A stretch of 64,000 nt of DNA from Arcticibacter pallidicorallinus (GTDB taxonomy: Bacteria > Bacteroidota > Bacteroidia > Sphingobacteriales > Sphingobacteriaceae), in the NCBI RefSeq assembly GCF_003002875.1, contig NZ_PVTH01000008.1, positions 62,001-126,000 on the forward strand. The letters run 5' to 3'. The position numbers were made by a program, and so were the translations under genes. Below, piece by piece: positions 1 through 9,298 of this stretch. Position 1 is the stretch's first letter, and each line of letters starts with the position of its first letter. Under the pieces are notes generated by a model. That model was given only the letters and a program-made list of their open reading frames with translations, was not told the DNA's origin and ran no database searches.

Positions 1-2072
1 CGGTTTACGGACTCAACTCCATGAAGGATGGAAAGAGCTTCGCCTCTATCCAGCGTGATCCGCAAACGGGGAAGATATTTGTAGCTAAAAGTAACTTTAG
101 TGACGGAACGCTCAACAAGGCTCTCTATTTCCAGGATAACCTGATCTATAATGGCGATACGCTGGAGCTAAGCACCGATTTTAGTGGCGACGAAAAGAAG
201 GCACTTATTGCACAAGATGAGGAACCGATCTATCGCCATTCCACAAAAGCGAATTACTACGTTTACGAGCTTGAATCTAAAAAAATCATCAAGGTATCAT
301 CAAAAGGTAAGCAGTCTTTCGCCAGTTTTTCTCCTGATGGCAGCAAGATTGCTTTCGTGAGAGACAATAACCTGTTTGTTAAAGACCTTGAAAACGATCT
401 GCGTGAAATACAAATCACCAATGACGGATCTTTCAATCGAATCATCAACGGACAGAGCGACTGGGTGTATGAAGAGGAGTTTGCTTTTGCAAAAGCGTTC
501 TTCTGGAGTCCCGATGGACAGAACATTGCCTACTACAAGTTTGACGAATCCCTTGTTCCTGAATACTCGATGACGGTTTTCGATAAGCTGTACCCTACCG
601 AGTATAAATACAAATATCCGAAAGCTGGTGAAAAAAATTCTGTCGTAAGCATTCATGTATATAGTCTGGCACAGCAGACAACGGTAAAAGTGGATATTGG
701 CGCGGAGACAGACCAATACATCCCGAGGATAAGGTGGACGAATAGTTCTTCTGTATTATGTGTATTGCGGATGAACAGGCATCAGAATAAACTGGAGTAC
801 TTACTAGCGGATGCTGCTAGCGGAAAGTCGAGGGTCATCTTGACAGAAACCGACAAGTATTACATTGACATTGAAAAAGAACAGCTTACTTTTTTACAAA
901 ACGGGAAGCAGTTCATTAATGTCAGCGAACGTGATGGATTTAATCATATCTACCTGTACGATCTGAACGGTAAAGTGGTTAAGCAAATCACAAAAGGAAA
1001 TTGGGAAGTAACGGAACTCTACGGGGTTGATGAGCAAACTCAGACTGTTTTCTTCCAATCGGCAGAAAGCTCCCCTTCACAGCGGGACATTTTCTCCATC
1101 AAACTAAACGGTACAGGAAAAAAGCGGCTTAACGATCAGGCGGGAACCAACAATGCAACCTTTAGCGCCGACTTTTCGTACTTTATACTCAACCATTCGA
1201 CAGCTAATCAGCCAGCTTATATAACGCTAAATGATCGTTCGGGAAAGACCGTCAGATTACTTGAAGACAACGCTACGCTAAAAACACGTCTGGCTGGCTT
1301 TAAGACTACGCCAACGGAGTTCTTTAGCTTCAAAACATCAACGGGTGTGAGTTTAAATGGCTGGATGATCAAACCGGCAAACTTCGATCCTCAGAAAAAA
1401 TATCCTGTGCTGATGTTCGTGTATGGCGGTCCCGGCAGCCAGAGTGTTGCAGACGCATGGGGTGGTACAAGAAACAAGTGGTATAATATGCTGGCGCAGC
1501 AAGGTTATATCGTTGCCTGCGTGGATAACCGTGGTACGGGTTTCAGGGGAGCTGAATTTAAAAAGATGACCTACAAGAACCTGGGCAAATACGAAACGGA
1601 AGATCAGATTGAAGCAGCGAAATGGCTGGGTAGGCAATCATTTGTAGATCCCGGGCGAATTGGTATGTTCGGGTGGAGCTATGGAGGTTATATGTCGTCT
1701 TTATGTATCACTAAGGGTGCAGATGTATTTAAGATGGCCATAGCCGTTGCGCCGGTTACCAACTGGAGATTCTACGATACGATCTATACCGAACGCTATC
1801 TTCAAACACCCCAGGAAAACGCGGCTGGCTACGATGATAACTCACCCGTCAACTTTGCGCATCTCCTGAAAGGAAAGTTTCTCCTGATCCACGGAACAGG
1901 TGATGATAATGTGCACTTTCAGAACAGTGTCGTCCTCTCAGAGGCCCTGATACAAGCGAATAAGCCGTTTGAGCAGGCTTACTACCCCGATAAAAACCAC
2001 GGGATATACGGTGGAGAAACGTCAATGCACCTTTATTCTAAAATGACAGATTTTATAATAGATAATTTATAA
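1..2072 (+). CDS. Dipeptidyl peptidase IV-type serine peptidase (S9), 5' end cut by window
   Basis: Exopeptidase of the prolyl oligopeptidase clan. Family members release X-Pro or X-Ala dipeptides in the periplasm. The frame is open from base 3 and reads VYGLNSMKDG, a typical internal DPP IV stretch, so the Met at base 21 is not the real start and the signal peptide lies outside. Counting from that Met, residues 1-430 form the beta-propeller half and 430-683 the alpha/beta-hydrolase half. The triad is visible: Ser553 in GWSYGG, Asp628/629 in GTGDDNVHFQ, and His660 in DKNHGIYGG. The stop overlaps the next start (TAATG) and two di/tripeptide transporters follow, so released dipeptides are probably imported by the co-transcribed carriers. 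Family assignment is firm; exact specificity is inferred. Confidence 0.95.
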   Translation, partial: VYGLNSMKDGKSFASIQRDPQTGKIFVAKSNFSDGTLNKALYFQDNLIYNGDTLELSTDFSGDEKKALIAQDEEPIYRHSTKANYYVYELESKKIIKVSSKGKQSFASFSPDGSKIAFVRDNNLFVKDLENDLREIQITNDGSFNRIINGQSDWVYEEEFAFAKAFFWSPDGQNIAYYKFDESLVPEYSMTVFDKLYPTEYKYKYPKAGEKNSVVSIHVYSLAQQTTVKVDIGAETDQYIPRIRWTNSSSVLCVLRMNRHQNKLEYLLADAASGKSRVILTETDKYYIDIEKEQLTFLQNGKQFINVSERDGFNHIYLYDLNGKVVKQITKGNWEVTELYGVDEQTQTVFFQSAESSPSQRDIFSIKLNGTGKKRLNDQAGTNNATFSADFSYFILNHSTANQPAYITLNDRSGKTVRLLEDNATLKTRLAGFKTTPTEFFSFKTSTGVSLNGWMIKPANFDPQKKYPVLMFVYGGPGSQSVADAWGGTRNKWYNMLAQQGYIVACVDNRGTGFRGAEFKKMTYKNLGKYETEDQIEAAKWLGRQSFVDPGRIGMFGWSYGGYMSSLCITKGADVFKMAIAVAPVTNWRFYDTIYTERYLQTPQENAAGYDDNSPVNFAHLLKGKFLLIHGTGDDNVHFQNSVVLSEALIQANKPFEQAYYPDKNHGIYGGETSMHLYSKMTDFIIDNL

Positions 2073-3646
2073 TGGCCGGACTAGCAGCATCCAACCAACC
2101 TACGTTGGAGGAAATCCAGAACTTTGAGGGTAAATACCCTAAACAATTGTGGTATCTATTCTTCTCAGAAATGTGGGAACGGTTCTGTTTCTACGGAATG
2201 AGGGGAATGCTCACCTATTTCATGGTGACTGAACTCTTGATGAAAGACGAAATGGCGAACCTGCAATACGGAGCCACACAAGCTTTCGTATACGCATTTA
2301 CCTTTATCGGCGGACTTTTTGCCGACAAAATACTGGGATTCAGAAGGTCACTGTTTTGGGGTGGTTTGCTGATGATTGTGGGGAGTGCGATCTTAGCGTA
2401 TGATCCACACGCGTTATTTTTTCCTGGAATTGCCTTCACTATTGTAGGTACCGGATTTTTTAAACCCAATATCTCTACGATGGTTGGTGCGCTATATAAA
2501 AAAGACGATTCACGAAGAGACGCGGGGTTTTCGCTTTTTTACTCGGGTATCAACATCGGCGCTTTGATGGGTGGTTATGCCTGCGTGGCAATTGGAAAGG
2601 AATATTCGTGGCACCTGGCTTTCGCACTTGCGGGGATAGTTATGACCATTAGTTTAATTACTTTCGTTTTTACACAGAAAAGTCTCGGCCCTATCGGTTT
2701 GCCGCCGTCGGCGAGAGTTCCGCAGCCACCTACAACCGACAAAGATCTATCGGTAAGTACTGCGGGTGATCAGGTTGTGGAGACGAAGACTCAGTATACT
2801 CAGCCCGCGGCATGGAAAAGCTACGCGGTATACCTCGGCTCTCTGGCTGTTATTCCGCTGATCGTGATCATGGTTTCGCAAACGCAGTATACTGACTGGT
2901 TTATGTATACCATCGGACCGGCCACACTTATTTATCTTTTTTATGAGATGACCAAGCATACAGTTGAAGAGCGCAAAAAGCTGTTTGCTGCTCTGTTCTT
3001 CATCTTGTTCTCTATTCTCTTCTGGGCGTTCTTCGAACAAAGCGGAGGTTCGTTAGCTCTATTCTCGGCACGTAACCTCGACAACCAGTTGTTAGGTACC
3101 TTTACGTTAGATCCAAATGGAGTAAACAACTCCGTTAACTCCCTTTTTGTCATCATCTTCGCCCCTATCTTAGGCTTGGTCTGGCTCGCTATGGCGAAAA
3201 GAAAGATTGAACCGAATACAGTTGTTAAATTTGGTCTGGGCTTCCTGTTTCTTGCCGGGGCGTTCTTTACATTCTACGCTACCCGCTTCTTTGCTGATGA
3301 AAATGGCATCACTTCACTGGATGTTTTCACGATAGCTTATCTGATCATTACGTTTGGGGAGCTTTGCTTATCCCCTATCGGCCTTTCCATCATGACTAAA
3401 CTTTCACCTGCTCGACTGCAGGGTGTTATGATGGGTATGTGGTTTTTGGCGAGTGCATACGGACAGTATGTTGCGGGAATATTGGGAGCCGGATTGTCCA
3501 AAGCAGGTGAGAATGATTCTATTCAGCAAAAGCTGATCACCTTTACAGATGGATACAAACAATTGGCTGTATATGCATTAATTGCTGGTATTGTAATGAT
3601 TGTCAGTGCGCCCGCGATCAGAAAGCTCATGGGAGAAGTAAAATAG
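2072..3646 (+). CDS. POT/PTR2 family proton-coupled di/tripeptide transporter (first of two)
   Basis: Inner-membrane proton:oligopeptide symporter, 524 residues, with the usual 12-14 hydrophobic helices. The POT signature EMWERFCFYGMRG is at about residues 28-40, giving the ExxERF-type proton-coupling motif, and a second signature, GFFKPNISTMVGALY, is at about 127-141. A charged cytoplasmic linker rich in Pro/Thr/Gln (about 210-245) separates the two halves, and a conserved FFEQSGGS stretch is near 320. Its ATG overlaps the stop of the dipeptidyl peptidase gene, so translational coupling is likely. It differs clearly from the paralogue that follows (587 residues), so the pair is not a recent duplication; they may differ in substrate range, which the sequence cannot settle. 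Confidence 0.93.
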   Translation: MAGLAASNQPTLEEIQNFEGKYPKQLWYLFFSEMWERFCFYGMRGMLTYFMVTELLMKDEMANLQYGATQAFVYAFTFIGGLFADKILGFRRSLFWGGLLMIVGSAILAYDPHALFFPGIAFTIVGTGFFKPNISTMVGALYKKDDSRRDAGFSLFYSGINIGALMGGYACVAIGKEYSWHLAFALAGIVMTISLITFVFTQKSLGPIGLPPSARVPQPPTTDKDLSVSTAGDQVVETKTQYTQPAAWKSYAVYLGSLAVIPLIVIMVSQTQYTDWFMYTIGPATLIYLFYEMTKHTVEERKKLFAALFFILFSILFWAFFEQSGGSLALFSARNLDNQLLGTFTLDPNGVNNSVNSLFVIIFAPILGLVWLAMAKRKIEPNTVVKFGLGFLFLAGAFFTFYATRFFADENGITSLDVFTIAYLIITFGELCLSPIGLSIMTKLSPARLQGVMMGMWFLASAYGQYVAGILGAGLSKAGENDSIQQKLITFTDGYKQLAVYALIAGIVMIVSAPAIRKLMGEVK

Positions 3647-3666
3647 ACTGCTTTATTTATTTGAAT

Positions 3667-5424
3667 ATGTCGTATCAATCAAATGATTTATTTAATTCGA
3701 AGGTATTAGGACATCCTGAAGGATTATTCGTGTTGTTCTTTACCGAAATGTGGGAGCGCTTCTCTTATTATGGTATGCGCGCTCTTCTTGTACTGTTCTT
3801 AACATCTTCTGTGCTGGGATCTAACCCGGGATGGGGTTGGCCAAGAGAAAGCGCACTTGCTATTTATGGCTCTTATACTTCTCTTGCCTACCTGACACCG
3901 ATCGTGGGTGGCTATGTTGCCGACAGGATAATCGGTTACAGATGGGCGATCGTGCTGGGTGCTTTGCTGATGACCATCGGACATTTGTCAATGGCTATAG
4001 AAGTGGATCCTATCTTCATGTATATAGGTCTGTGCTTTCTGGTCGTTGGTAATGGTTTTTTTAAGCCGAATATGACATCTATTCTTTCCAAGATGTATAA
4101 GGATCATCCACAAAAGAAAGACGGCGCCTATACCATATTCTACATGGGCGTTAATTCGGGTGCCTTTCTTGGTATGCTTCTTTGCGGATACATTGGTGAG
4201 AGTCCGGATTGGGGCTGGAGCTATGGATTCGGTCTGGCAGGAATCTTTATGTTTATCGGGATGCTGCAGTTCTATTTTACGCAGAATATCTTTGGGAATA
4301 TTGGACTGAAGCCAGTTGAAGATGAGATTTCGAAAGAAGTGGAACACCCTGATGAGGCGACTAAGAATCCTTTCTCTGCATTTGATCTGGCAACGATCGG
4401 TATTATTGCGATCGTAGGTCTGGTATGGGTAATCAACGACCCTGTGTCTAAAATTACATCATTTGATATTTTCAACTTTTCCATAGGCGGCCTTTCAGGA
4501 AGCAACTTTGCAATCATGACAGCGCTTATCCTGTTCCTTCTGGTCATCGTAAAAAGAATATCACAGTACACGCCGATTCTAAGGAACAAGATGATTGCAG
4601 TGGTTATTCTGGCATTCATCACGATATTCTTCTGGGCGTCTTTTGAGCAGGCAGGTGGATCCATGACCATCTTTGCAAGAGATTACACCGCCCGTGTGTT
4701 GGAGGGGAACTATAAAGTGATTTTCAATGTGGTGAACACGTTAATTACTGTCATCCCGCTAAGCATTATTACCTACGTTCTTTATAAGCTGATCAAGCAG
4801 ACTTTCAAAAGATTCGCGGTAGGAAACATTGTGCTGAGCAGCGGCTTTGTGATCATCTGGGGCATCGTTATCTATATGCTGAAAAGTCAATATAACGATG
4901 TGAAGGCTGAAGTGCCTGCCACTTGGTTTATGGTGCTAAACTCATTGTTCATCATCACTCTTGCTCCGCTGTTCTCAAAAATATGGGAGAGTAAATTCAA
5001 CCCGCCGGCAACTATTAAAAACGGATTGGGAATGATCTTCCTTGGTATCGGCTTTGCTACACTGGCATATGGCGCAAGTGGAATTCCGCAGGGTGCCCGG
5101 GAGGCTTCAGTAAGCATGTTATGGCTCGTTGCTGCGTATTTCTTCCATACCTCCGGAGAGCTTTGCATTTCGCCGGTAGGGCTTTCGTATGTCAGCAAGC
5201 TCGTTCCCGGACGAATGATCGCTATCATGTTTGGTATATGGTACCTCGCTATTGCTATTGGAAATAAAATAGCAGGAACCATGGGCGGAATGATTGATGA
5301 GATTACAGCGCAATATTCTATGTCGACGTTTTTCCTGATCTTCACGTTAATCCCCATCGGGCTGGGCGTGCTTATCATGCTCTTAACGCCGCTCATGAAG
5401 AGACTTATGCACAATGTACACTAG
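3667..5424 (+). CDS. POT/PTR2 family proton-coupled di/tripeptide transporter (second of two)
   Basis: Second POT symporter of the run, 585 residues from the chosen ATG. A TTG two codons upstream (3661) is possible, but ATG is preferred because the product then begins MSYQSNDLFNSK. Signatures are EMWERFSYYGMRALL near residue 28 and GFFKPNMTSILSKMY near 135, with a FFWASFEQAGGSM motif around 320. It is longer than its upstream neighbour because of an extra hydrophobic segment in the C-terminal half. It starts only 20 bases after the first transporter stops, consistent with one transcript. Role inferred: import of dipeptides made by the upstream peptidase. Confidence 0.92.
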   Translation: MSYQSNDLFNSKVLGHPEGLFVLFFTEMWERFSYYGMRALLVLFLTSSVLGSNPGWGWPRESALAIYGSYTSLAYLTPIVGGYVADRIIGYRWAIVLGALLMTIGHLSMAIEVDPIFMYIGLCFLVVGNGFFKPNMTSILSKMYKDHPQKKDGAYTIFYMGVNSGAFLGMLLCGYIGESPDWGWSYGFGLAGIFMFIGMLQFYFTQNIFGNIGLKPVEDEISKEVEHPDEATKNPFSAFDLATIGIIAIVGLVWVINDPVSKITSFDIFNFSIGGLSGSNFAIMTALILFLLVIVKRISQYTPILRNKMIAVVILAFITIFFWASFEQAGGSMTIFARDYTARVLEGNYKVIFNVVNTLITVIPLSIITYVLYKLIKQTFKRFAVGNIVLSSGFVIIWGIVIYMLKSQYNDVKAEVPATWFMVLNSLFIITLAPLFSKIWESKFNPPATIKNGLGMIFLGIGFATLAYGASGIPQGAREASVSMLWLVAAYFFHTSGELCISPVGLSYVSKLVPGRMIAIMFGIWYLAIAIGNKIAGTMGGMIDEITAQYSMSTFFLIFTLIPIGLGVLIMLLTPLMKRLMHNVH

Positions 5425-5460
5425 AATAACAGACTTGTTTCATATTCATAATTCAAAGCC

Positions 5461-6189
5461 GTGTTAGCTGATAGCTTAGTCATAATTCCTACTTATAACG
5501 AAAAGGAAAATATTGAAAAAATTATCCGGACGGTCTTTGCTTTGGCTACTCCATTCCATGTACTCATTATTGACGATGGCTCGCCCGACGGTACAGCTGA
5601 TATAGTAAAACAGCTGCAGGGAGAATACTCGGGGAAACTGTTTATTGAGGAGCGGAAAGGAAAGCTGGGTTTAGGGACGGCATACATCCACGGCTTTAAA
5701 TGGGCGCTTAGGCATACATACGAATTCATTTTCGAGATGGATGCTGATTTTTCGCATAACCCTTCAGACCTTCCGCGGCTTAGACAGGCGTGTCTTGACG
5801 GCGCCGATCTTTCGATCGGCTCTCGATACGTTACAGGAGTTAATGTGGTAAACTGGCCTATGAGCAGGGTTTTAATGTCGTATTTCGCGTCGGTGTATGT
5901 CCGCTTCGTAACGGGGATCGATATACATGATGCAACAGCCGGGTTCAAATGCTATAGAAGGCGGGTATTGGAAAAAATAGAGTTGGATAAGATCAGGTTT
6001 GTCGGCTACGCGTTTCAGATCGAGATGAAGTTTACAGCTATCAACTATGGATTTACGGTTGTTGAAGTGCCCATCATCTTTACTGACAGAACGGAGGGGA
6101 CATCGAAGATGAGTACGCGAATCTTCAGGGAGGCTTTTTTAGGTGTGATTCAAATGAAGCTGAGCAGTTTGTTCAGAAACTATAAATAA
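5461..6189 (+). CDS. Polyprenol monophosphomannose synthase-type glycosyltransferase (GT2)
   Basis: GT-A fold glycosyltransferase of the dolichol-phosphate mannose synthase (DPM1) type. Members transfer a sugar from a nucleotide donor to polyprenyl phosphate at the cytoplasmic membrane face. The N-terminus shows the nucleotide-binding VIIPTYNEKENIEKII, then DDGSPDGT, and the catalytic DADFSHNP region near residues 95-102. It has 242 residues and no C-terminal membrane helices, which matches the soluble DPM1 form rather than the DPM-GtrA fusion. The start is GTG at 5461; no in-frame ATG lies nearby. It follows the second transporter by 36 bases and is closed by a strong terminator, so it is likely the last gene of this transcript. 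Donor and acceptor are inferred from the family. Confidence 0.9.
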   Translation: MLADSLVIIPTYNEKENIEKIIRTVFALATPFHVLIIDDGSPDGTADIVKQLQGEYSGKLFIEERKGKLGLGTAYIHGFKWALRHTYEFIFEMDADFSHNPSDLPRLRQACLDGADLSIGSRYVTGVNVVNWPMSRVLMSYFASVYVRFVTGIDIHDATAGFKCYRRRVLEKIELDKIRFVGYAFQIEMKFTAINYGFTVVEVPIIFTDRTEGTSKMSTRIFREAFLGVIQMKLSSLFRNYK

Positions 6190-6192
6190 AAG

Positions 6193-6221
6193 AAAAAGCT
6201 GGACGAAACGTCCAGCTTTTT
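6193..6221 (+). terminator. Rho-independent terminator after the glycosyltransferase gene
   Basis: Perfect 13-bp stem (AAAAAGCTGGACG with CGTCCAGCTTTTT) closing a three-base AAA loop, with the T run in and after the right arm. It starts four bases after the glycosyltransferase stop. The A-rich left arm means it could also serve the convergent sod transcript. Confidence 0.9.
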
Positions 6222-6278
6222 TCATATAGGCCATCATCTTACACCAGAGTTCGATGAGCTTTCAGTTGATAGCTTGCG

Positions 6279-6947
6279 CTATTTCTTTGCCTGATGATAC
6301 AATTCTTCAACAGCCTGCCAGTTTACAACTTTCCACCATGATGAGATGTAATCTGCCCGCTTATTTTGATATTTCAGATAGTAAGCATGCTCCCAGACAT
6401 CCAAAGCCAATATAGGGCTCCCCTTTTCTGTAACCACGTCCATCAGTGGATTATCTTGATTTGGGGTGCTTGATATTTTTAGATTCCCATTTTGCACAAT
6501 TAACCAAGCCCATCCTGAACCGAAACGTTTAGCTGCAGAATCGGCGAAAGCAGACTTGAATATGTCCAGTGAACCGAAGTCTTTATTGATTGCTTTAACA
6601 AGCGCTGCTGAAGGTTCGGTGCTTTTAGGCGACATTATTTTCCAGAACAAAGAATGGTTGTAATGTCCGCCGGCATTATTGCGAACTGCAGGAGATGCAG
6701 CCTTTAATGATCCCAGGATTTGCTCTAGCGACTTTGATTCCATCCCCGTACCCTTGAGAGCCATATTCAGGTTGGATACATAACCTGCATGATGTTTGCC
6801 ATGATGCAAGGCCATGGTTTCCTTGTCTATTGCCGGTTCGAGAGCGCCATAACCGTAAGGTAGTTCGGGCAGGGTAAACTGCGCCTTCAATTGGTCTGAA
6901 ACCGCGACAAATAGTAGTCCGGTGATTAAGAGCGTTTTGAGCTTCAT
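6279..6947 (-). CDS. Exported superoxide dismutase, Mn-type by sequence
   Basis: Converts superoxide to oxygen and hydrogen peroxide. The 222-residue product starts with a clear signal peptide ending LKAQ (about residues 1-23), so it acts in the periplasm or outside, unlike the usual cytoplasmic Sod. Metal ligands are visible: His in [11 protein letters not shown], His in [10 protein letters not shown], and Asp/His in [18 protein letters not shown] rather than AAQ before the second ligand, and STPNQD in the C-terminal half, place the outer-sphere Gln as in Mn enzymes rather than Fe enzymes. It begins 17 bases after the stop of a cation diffusion facilitator gene on the same strand, so the two probably form an operon. 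Metal preference is inferred from these motifs and could be cambialistic. Confidence 0.93.
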   Translation of the reverse strand: MKLKTLLITGLLFVAVSDQLKAQFTLPELPYGYGALEPAIDKETMALHHGKHHAGYVSNLNMALKGTGMESKSLEQILGSLKAASPAVRNNAGGHYNHSLFWKIMSPKSTEPSAALVKAINKDFGSLDIFKSAFADSAAKRFGSGWAWLIVQNGNLKISSTPNQDNPLMDVVTEKGSPILALDVWEHAYYLKYQNKRADYISSWWKVVNWQAVEELYHQAKK

Positions 6948-6964
6948 ATATATTTACTGTTGGA

Positions 6965-7861
6965 TTAATTTGCGTTTGACACGTAAGGCTCTACGTGTAT
7001 TATGGCTCCTTTTATCTGACTATTACTCTTCATAAGTTTATCTTTAACCATGTGGGCGATGGTATGCCCCGCTGAAACGGTCAGATTAGCATCCACCAGG
7101 ATATGAAGATCAATGAAATAATCGAGGCCCATTTTTCTGACATAGCACTTTTCAACCTCAACAACATCCTGTACACTTCTTGCACTATCCTTTACTCTAT
7201 TTACTATTTCGCCGGATGGCGCACTATCCATTATTTCGTCGAAAGCAGGCTTTAGTATGTTAAATGCATTATATACAATAAGTGCCGCCGCTATAATAGC
7301 TGCCCAGTCATCGGCTCCCTCGTAACCGCTTCCACCAATAACCGCGATTAAAATACCAATAAATGCTGCGGCCGAGGTAATAGCATCGCTTCTATGGTGA
7401 AAAGCATCCGCTTTTACAGCCTGACTATTCAACTCCTTCCCCACTTTCATTACGTATCGATACAAGAATTCTTTGATAGCTATAACGGCAATTAAGATCC
7501 AAAGGGTAAAGACTTCGGGACCCTGATGTGGTGTATTTATAAAAGAAATCGCATTATAGGCTATCCATACAGCGGCTGCGATAAGAAACAAGGAGATGAC
7601 AACAGCTGCAAGTGGCTCGGCTTTACCGTGCCCATAGGGATGACGCGCATCGGCAGGTTTAAGCGAATACCTTAAGCCCAACCATAAAAGAAATGAACTG
7701 ACAATATCTGCCGCGGTCTCAGTTGCATCGGCTATCAGCGCGTAAGAATGTCCGAAATGCCCAGCCAGCGCTTTCACCACGACAAGCACTATACTCACTG
7801 CTATGCCAAGCTGTGTTGTACGTATGGCTTTAATAGATGGATCCAGATCGATATCCTTCAT
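6965..7861 (-). CDS. Cation diffusion facilitator (CDF) family metal transporter
   Basis: Inner-membrane antiporter that exports divalent metal from the cytoplasm. It has 298 residues with six hydrophobic helices and a C-terminal cytoplasmic domain (about 215-298) that carries His and Asp residues. Transport-site residues appear in helix 2 (IADATETAAD) and helix 5 (KADAFHHRSDAITS); the HPYGHGKAE loop between helices 2 and 3 is typical of the family. Helix 2 has D-x-x-E rather than the D-x-x-x-D of zinc exporters such as YiiP, so the metal may not be zinc. It lies directly upstream of the exported Mn-type superoxide dismutase, which suggests a metal or oxidative-stress link but does not prove manganese as substrate. 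Confidence 0.92.
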   Translation of the reverse strand: MKDIDLDPSIKAIRTTQLGIAVSIVLVVVKALAGHFGHSYALIADATETAADIVSSFLLWLGLRYSLKPADARHPYGHGKAEPLAAVVISLFLIAAAVWIAYNAISFINTPHQGPEVFTLWILIAVIAIKEFLYRYVMKVGKELNSQAVKADAFHHRSDAITSAAAFIGILIAVIGGSGYEGADDWAAIIAAALIVYNAFNILKPAFDEIMDSAPSGEIVNRVKDSARSVQDVVEVEKCYVRKMGLDYFIDLHILVDANLTVSAGHTIAHMVKDKLMKSNSQIKGAIIHVEPYVSNAN

Positions 7862-8074
7862 TTATGAGGTGTTGATTCCGACAAAAGTAAGTGTTAATAC
7901 ATGCATTACCGGTATCTGTGGAAAATTACTAGGCTGGGTGGACGAGAACTTGTTTGTTTGCGGTTTTATAGGAACTGAAGGTTACGTATTTAACTCACGA
8001 TAATACGTATTTGTTCGATAAACTTATCGTCAGATTCGATGTTGTTAACTTATCTTACCTCTACCTGTGAAAAC

Positions 8075-8104
8075 ATACAAGAGCCGGTACGCCGGCTCTT
8101 GTAT
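8075..8104 (-). terminator. Hairpin terminator after the BamE-like lipoprotein gene
   Basis: Perfect 13-bp inverted repeat (ATACAAGAGCCGG / CCGGCTCTTGTAT) with a four-base loop, 18 bases beyond the stop of the minus-strand lipoprotein gene. On the minus strand it is followed by GTTTTC, a weak U tract. Confidence 0.75.
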
Positions 8105-8122
8105 CCTAAACCTTATCTTATT

Positions 8123-8497
8123 TTAATTTCGCGTTGTATCTCGCCTGAATTTATCTTTAATCTGCTGGCCGGTCCTTTCGAGGCTGTCCCCGAGTCTGTT
8201 CAAACTGCTTCCGACCTTATCGCCAGTGCGTTCTATCGAAGTCTCGATAGAATCGATCCGGGCTTCAGACGATGTTACGATATTATAAACCGTGTCCTTG
8301 CGAAAGATAACGCTTCTGTCTGCGTCGGGATAAACCCAAATGTCAACTACCGCAAGTTCATTTTTCTTCGTAGGTTCACCAACTGCTGAGGTAACCTCAT
8401 CCTTCGTCATTCCAATAGAGACTGAGCTAAAATCTTTTGGTGCTTCACGGCATGAAAGGAGGCTTAGAGGTAGTAAGAATGTGAATAGTCTTTTCAT
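8123..8497 (-). CDS. Small lipoprotein with a BamE/SmpA-like segment
   Basis: Predicted 124-residue lipoprotein. ATG at 8497 is preferred over a codon five residues upstream because the product then begins MKRLFTFLLPLSLLSCREAP, a textbook signal with lipobox LLSC. Residues about 27-70 (IGMTKDEVTSAVGEPTKKN) carry the GMT-x5-v-GEP pattern seen in BamE/OmlA-like small outer-membrane lipoproteins and related structural-domain proteins. The C-terminal 55 residues are charged and helical, with repeated units (SIETSIERTGDKVGSSL, RLGDSLERTGQQI) that could form a coiled coil. No catalytic residues were seen. It stands alone on the minus strand with its own hairpin downstream. Function is unknown beyond an envelope location. 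Confidence 0.8.
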   Translation of the reverse strand: MKRLFTFLLPLSLLSCREAPKDFSSVSIGMTKDEVTSAVGEPTKKNELAVVDIWVYPDADRSVIFRKDTVYNIVTSSEARIDSIETSIERTGDKVGSSLNRLGDSLERTGQQIKDKFRRDTTRN

Positions 8498-8609
8498 AAT
8501 ATTAGCTAACAAAGGTCAATAAAGGATGTTTGCGAAGTACGAACTTCAAATAATGATAAAGAGTTCATGCAGATTTATCATTAATTTGATGTCTCTATCG
8601 TTACTGACC

Positions 8610-8891
8610 TTAGTCTGGTTTTTGGCCTTGTACCTCGTGCTGGTCAATTAATTCGCCGATCCTGGATGCAGAATCTGGATACAAATTCACCCCTCCATGA
8701 TTAGGGCCTTCTTTGCCTCCAGATTCCCAAGCCCATGAGCTGTTGTCATGCTTGACCAACACCCCAAGACTAACTTCATCGATAACGATAGTATATCGCC
8801 ACTTCGATTCTTGATTTTCCAGGGAACGATATACGGCAAGTACAAAGGATGTATCGCCGCTGCTGTAAGTTATTTCGAATGGCTCTTCCAT
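8610..8891 (-). CDS. Small conserved-looking protein of unknown function
   Basis: A 93-residue soluble protein with no signal peptide, no membrane segment and no motif that I recognise. The composition is mixed and globular (EEPFEITYSSGDTSFVLAVY at the start, a SWAWESGGKEGPNHGG turn in the middle). It has a normal ATG (8889-8891) and no competing frame, and the intergenic spaces on both sides support a free-standing gene. No operon partner is evident: the upstream minus-strand tRNA has its own terminator. Function cannot be assigned from sequence. Confidence 0.6.
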   Translation of the reverse strand: MEEPFEITYSSGDTSFVLAVYRSLENQESKWRYTIVIDEVSLGVLVKHDNSSWAWESGGKEGPNHGGVNLYPDSASRIGELIDQHEVQGQKPD

Positions 8892-9102
8892 AATTTAACA
8901 AGTTGACAGTTAATATTTTAGGCTTTCATGAAACTTCTTTTAACATAGAAACTCTGCATCGCCCACTTATTGAATGAACGAAAGAAAGGGCTCTTTGGTT
9001 TGACATGTTAGCTGAACGTGTATAATCACGTTAGAAACAATGATAATAGCTACATACTGTAAGGGGTGGCCAGGAAAGAGCGGGAACGCTTTGGATAATA
9101 AA

Positions 9103-9136
9103 AAAACCTCTTCAGAACAATGTCTGAAGAGGTTTT
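9103..9136 (-). terminator. Terminator of tRNA-Arg
   Basis: Perfect 14-bp stem (AAAACCTCTTCAGA / TCTGAAGAGGTTTT) with a six-base loop, immediately 3' of the minus-strand tRNA. On that strand it runs into six T residues (bases 9106-9101). Confidence 0.9.
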
Positions 9137-9139
9137 ATG

Positions 9140-9213
9140 TACACCCATCAGGATTCGAACCTGAGACCGACGGTTTAGAAAACCGTTGCTCTATCCAGCT
9201 GAGCTATGGGTGC
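9140..9213 (-). tRNA. tRNA-Arg (anticodon UCU)
   Basis: The minus strand folds as a complete cloverleaf. The acceptor starts GCACCCA and pairs with TGGGTGT (one G-U pair), the D-arm contains AGCTCAGCTGGATAGAGC, the anticodon stem-loop is ACGGT-TTTCTAA-ACCGT, and the T-arm contains GGTTCGAATCC. The anticodon UCU reads AGA/AGG. The discriminator base is A and CCA is not encoded, as is common in Bacteroidota. A terminator follows directly. Confidence 0.97.
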
Positions 9214-9298
9214 CTTTGGTGGCTGCAAATATAGAAAATCTTTAAATTAACTCGCAAGCTAATTTAAAGATTCTACTAAAAAACTAAGATCCAGCAAA

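Noticed and set aside
9040-9234. Plus-strand frame of 64 codons over tRNA-Arg
   Set aside because: It is the antisense of a tRNA and its terminator.
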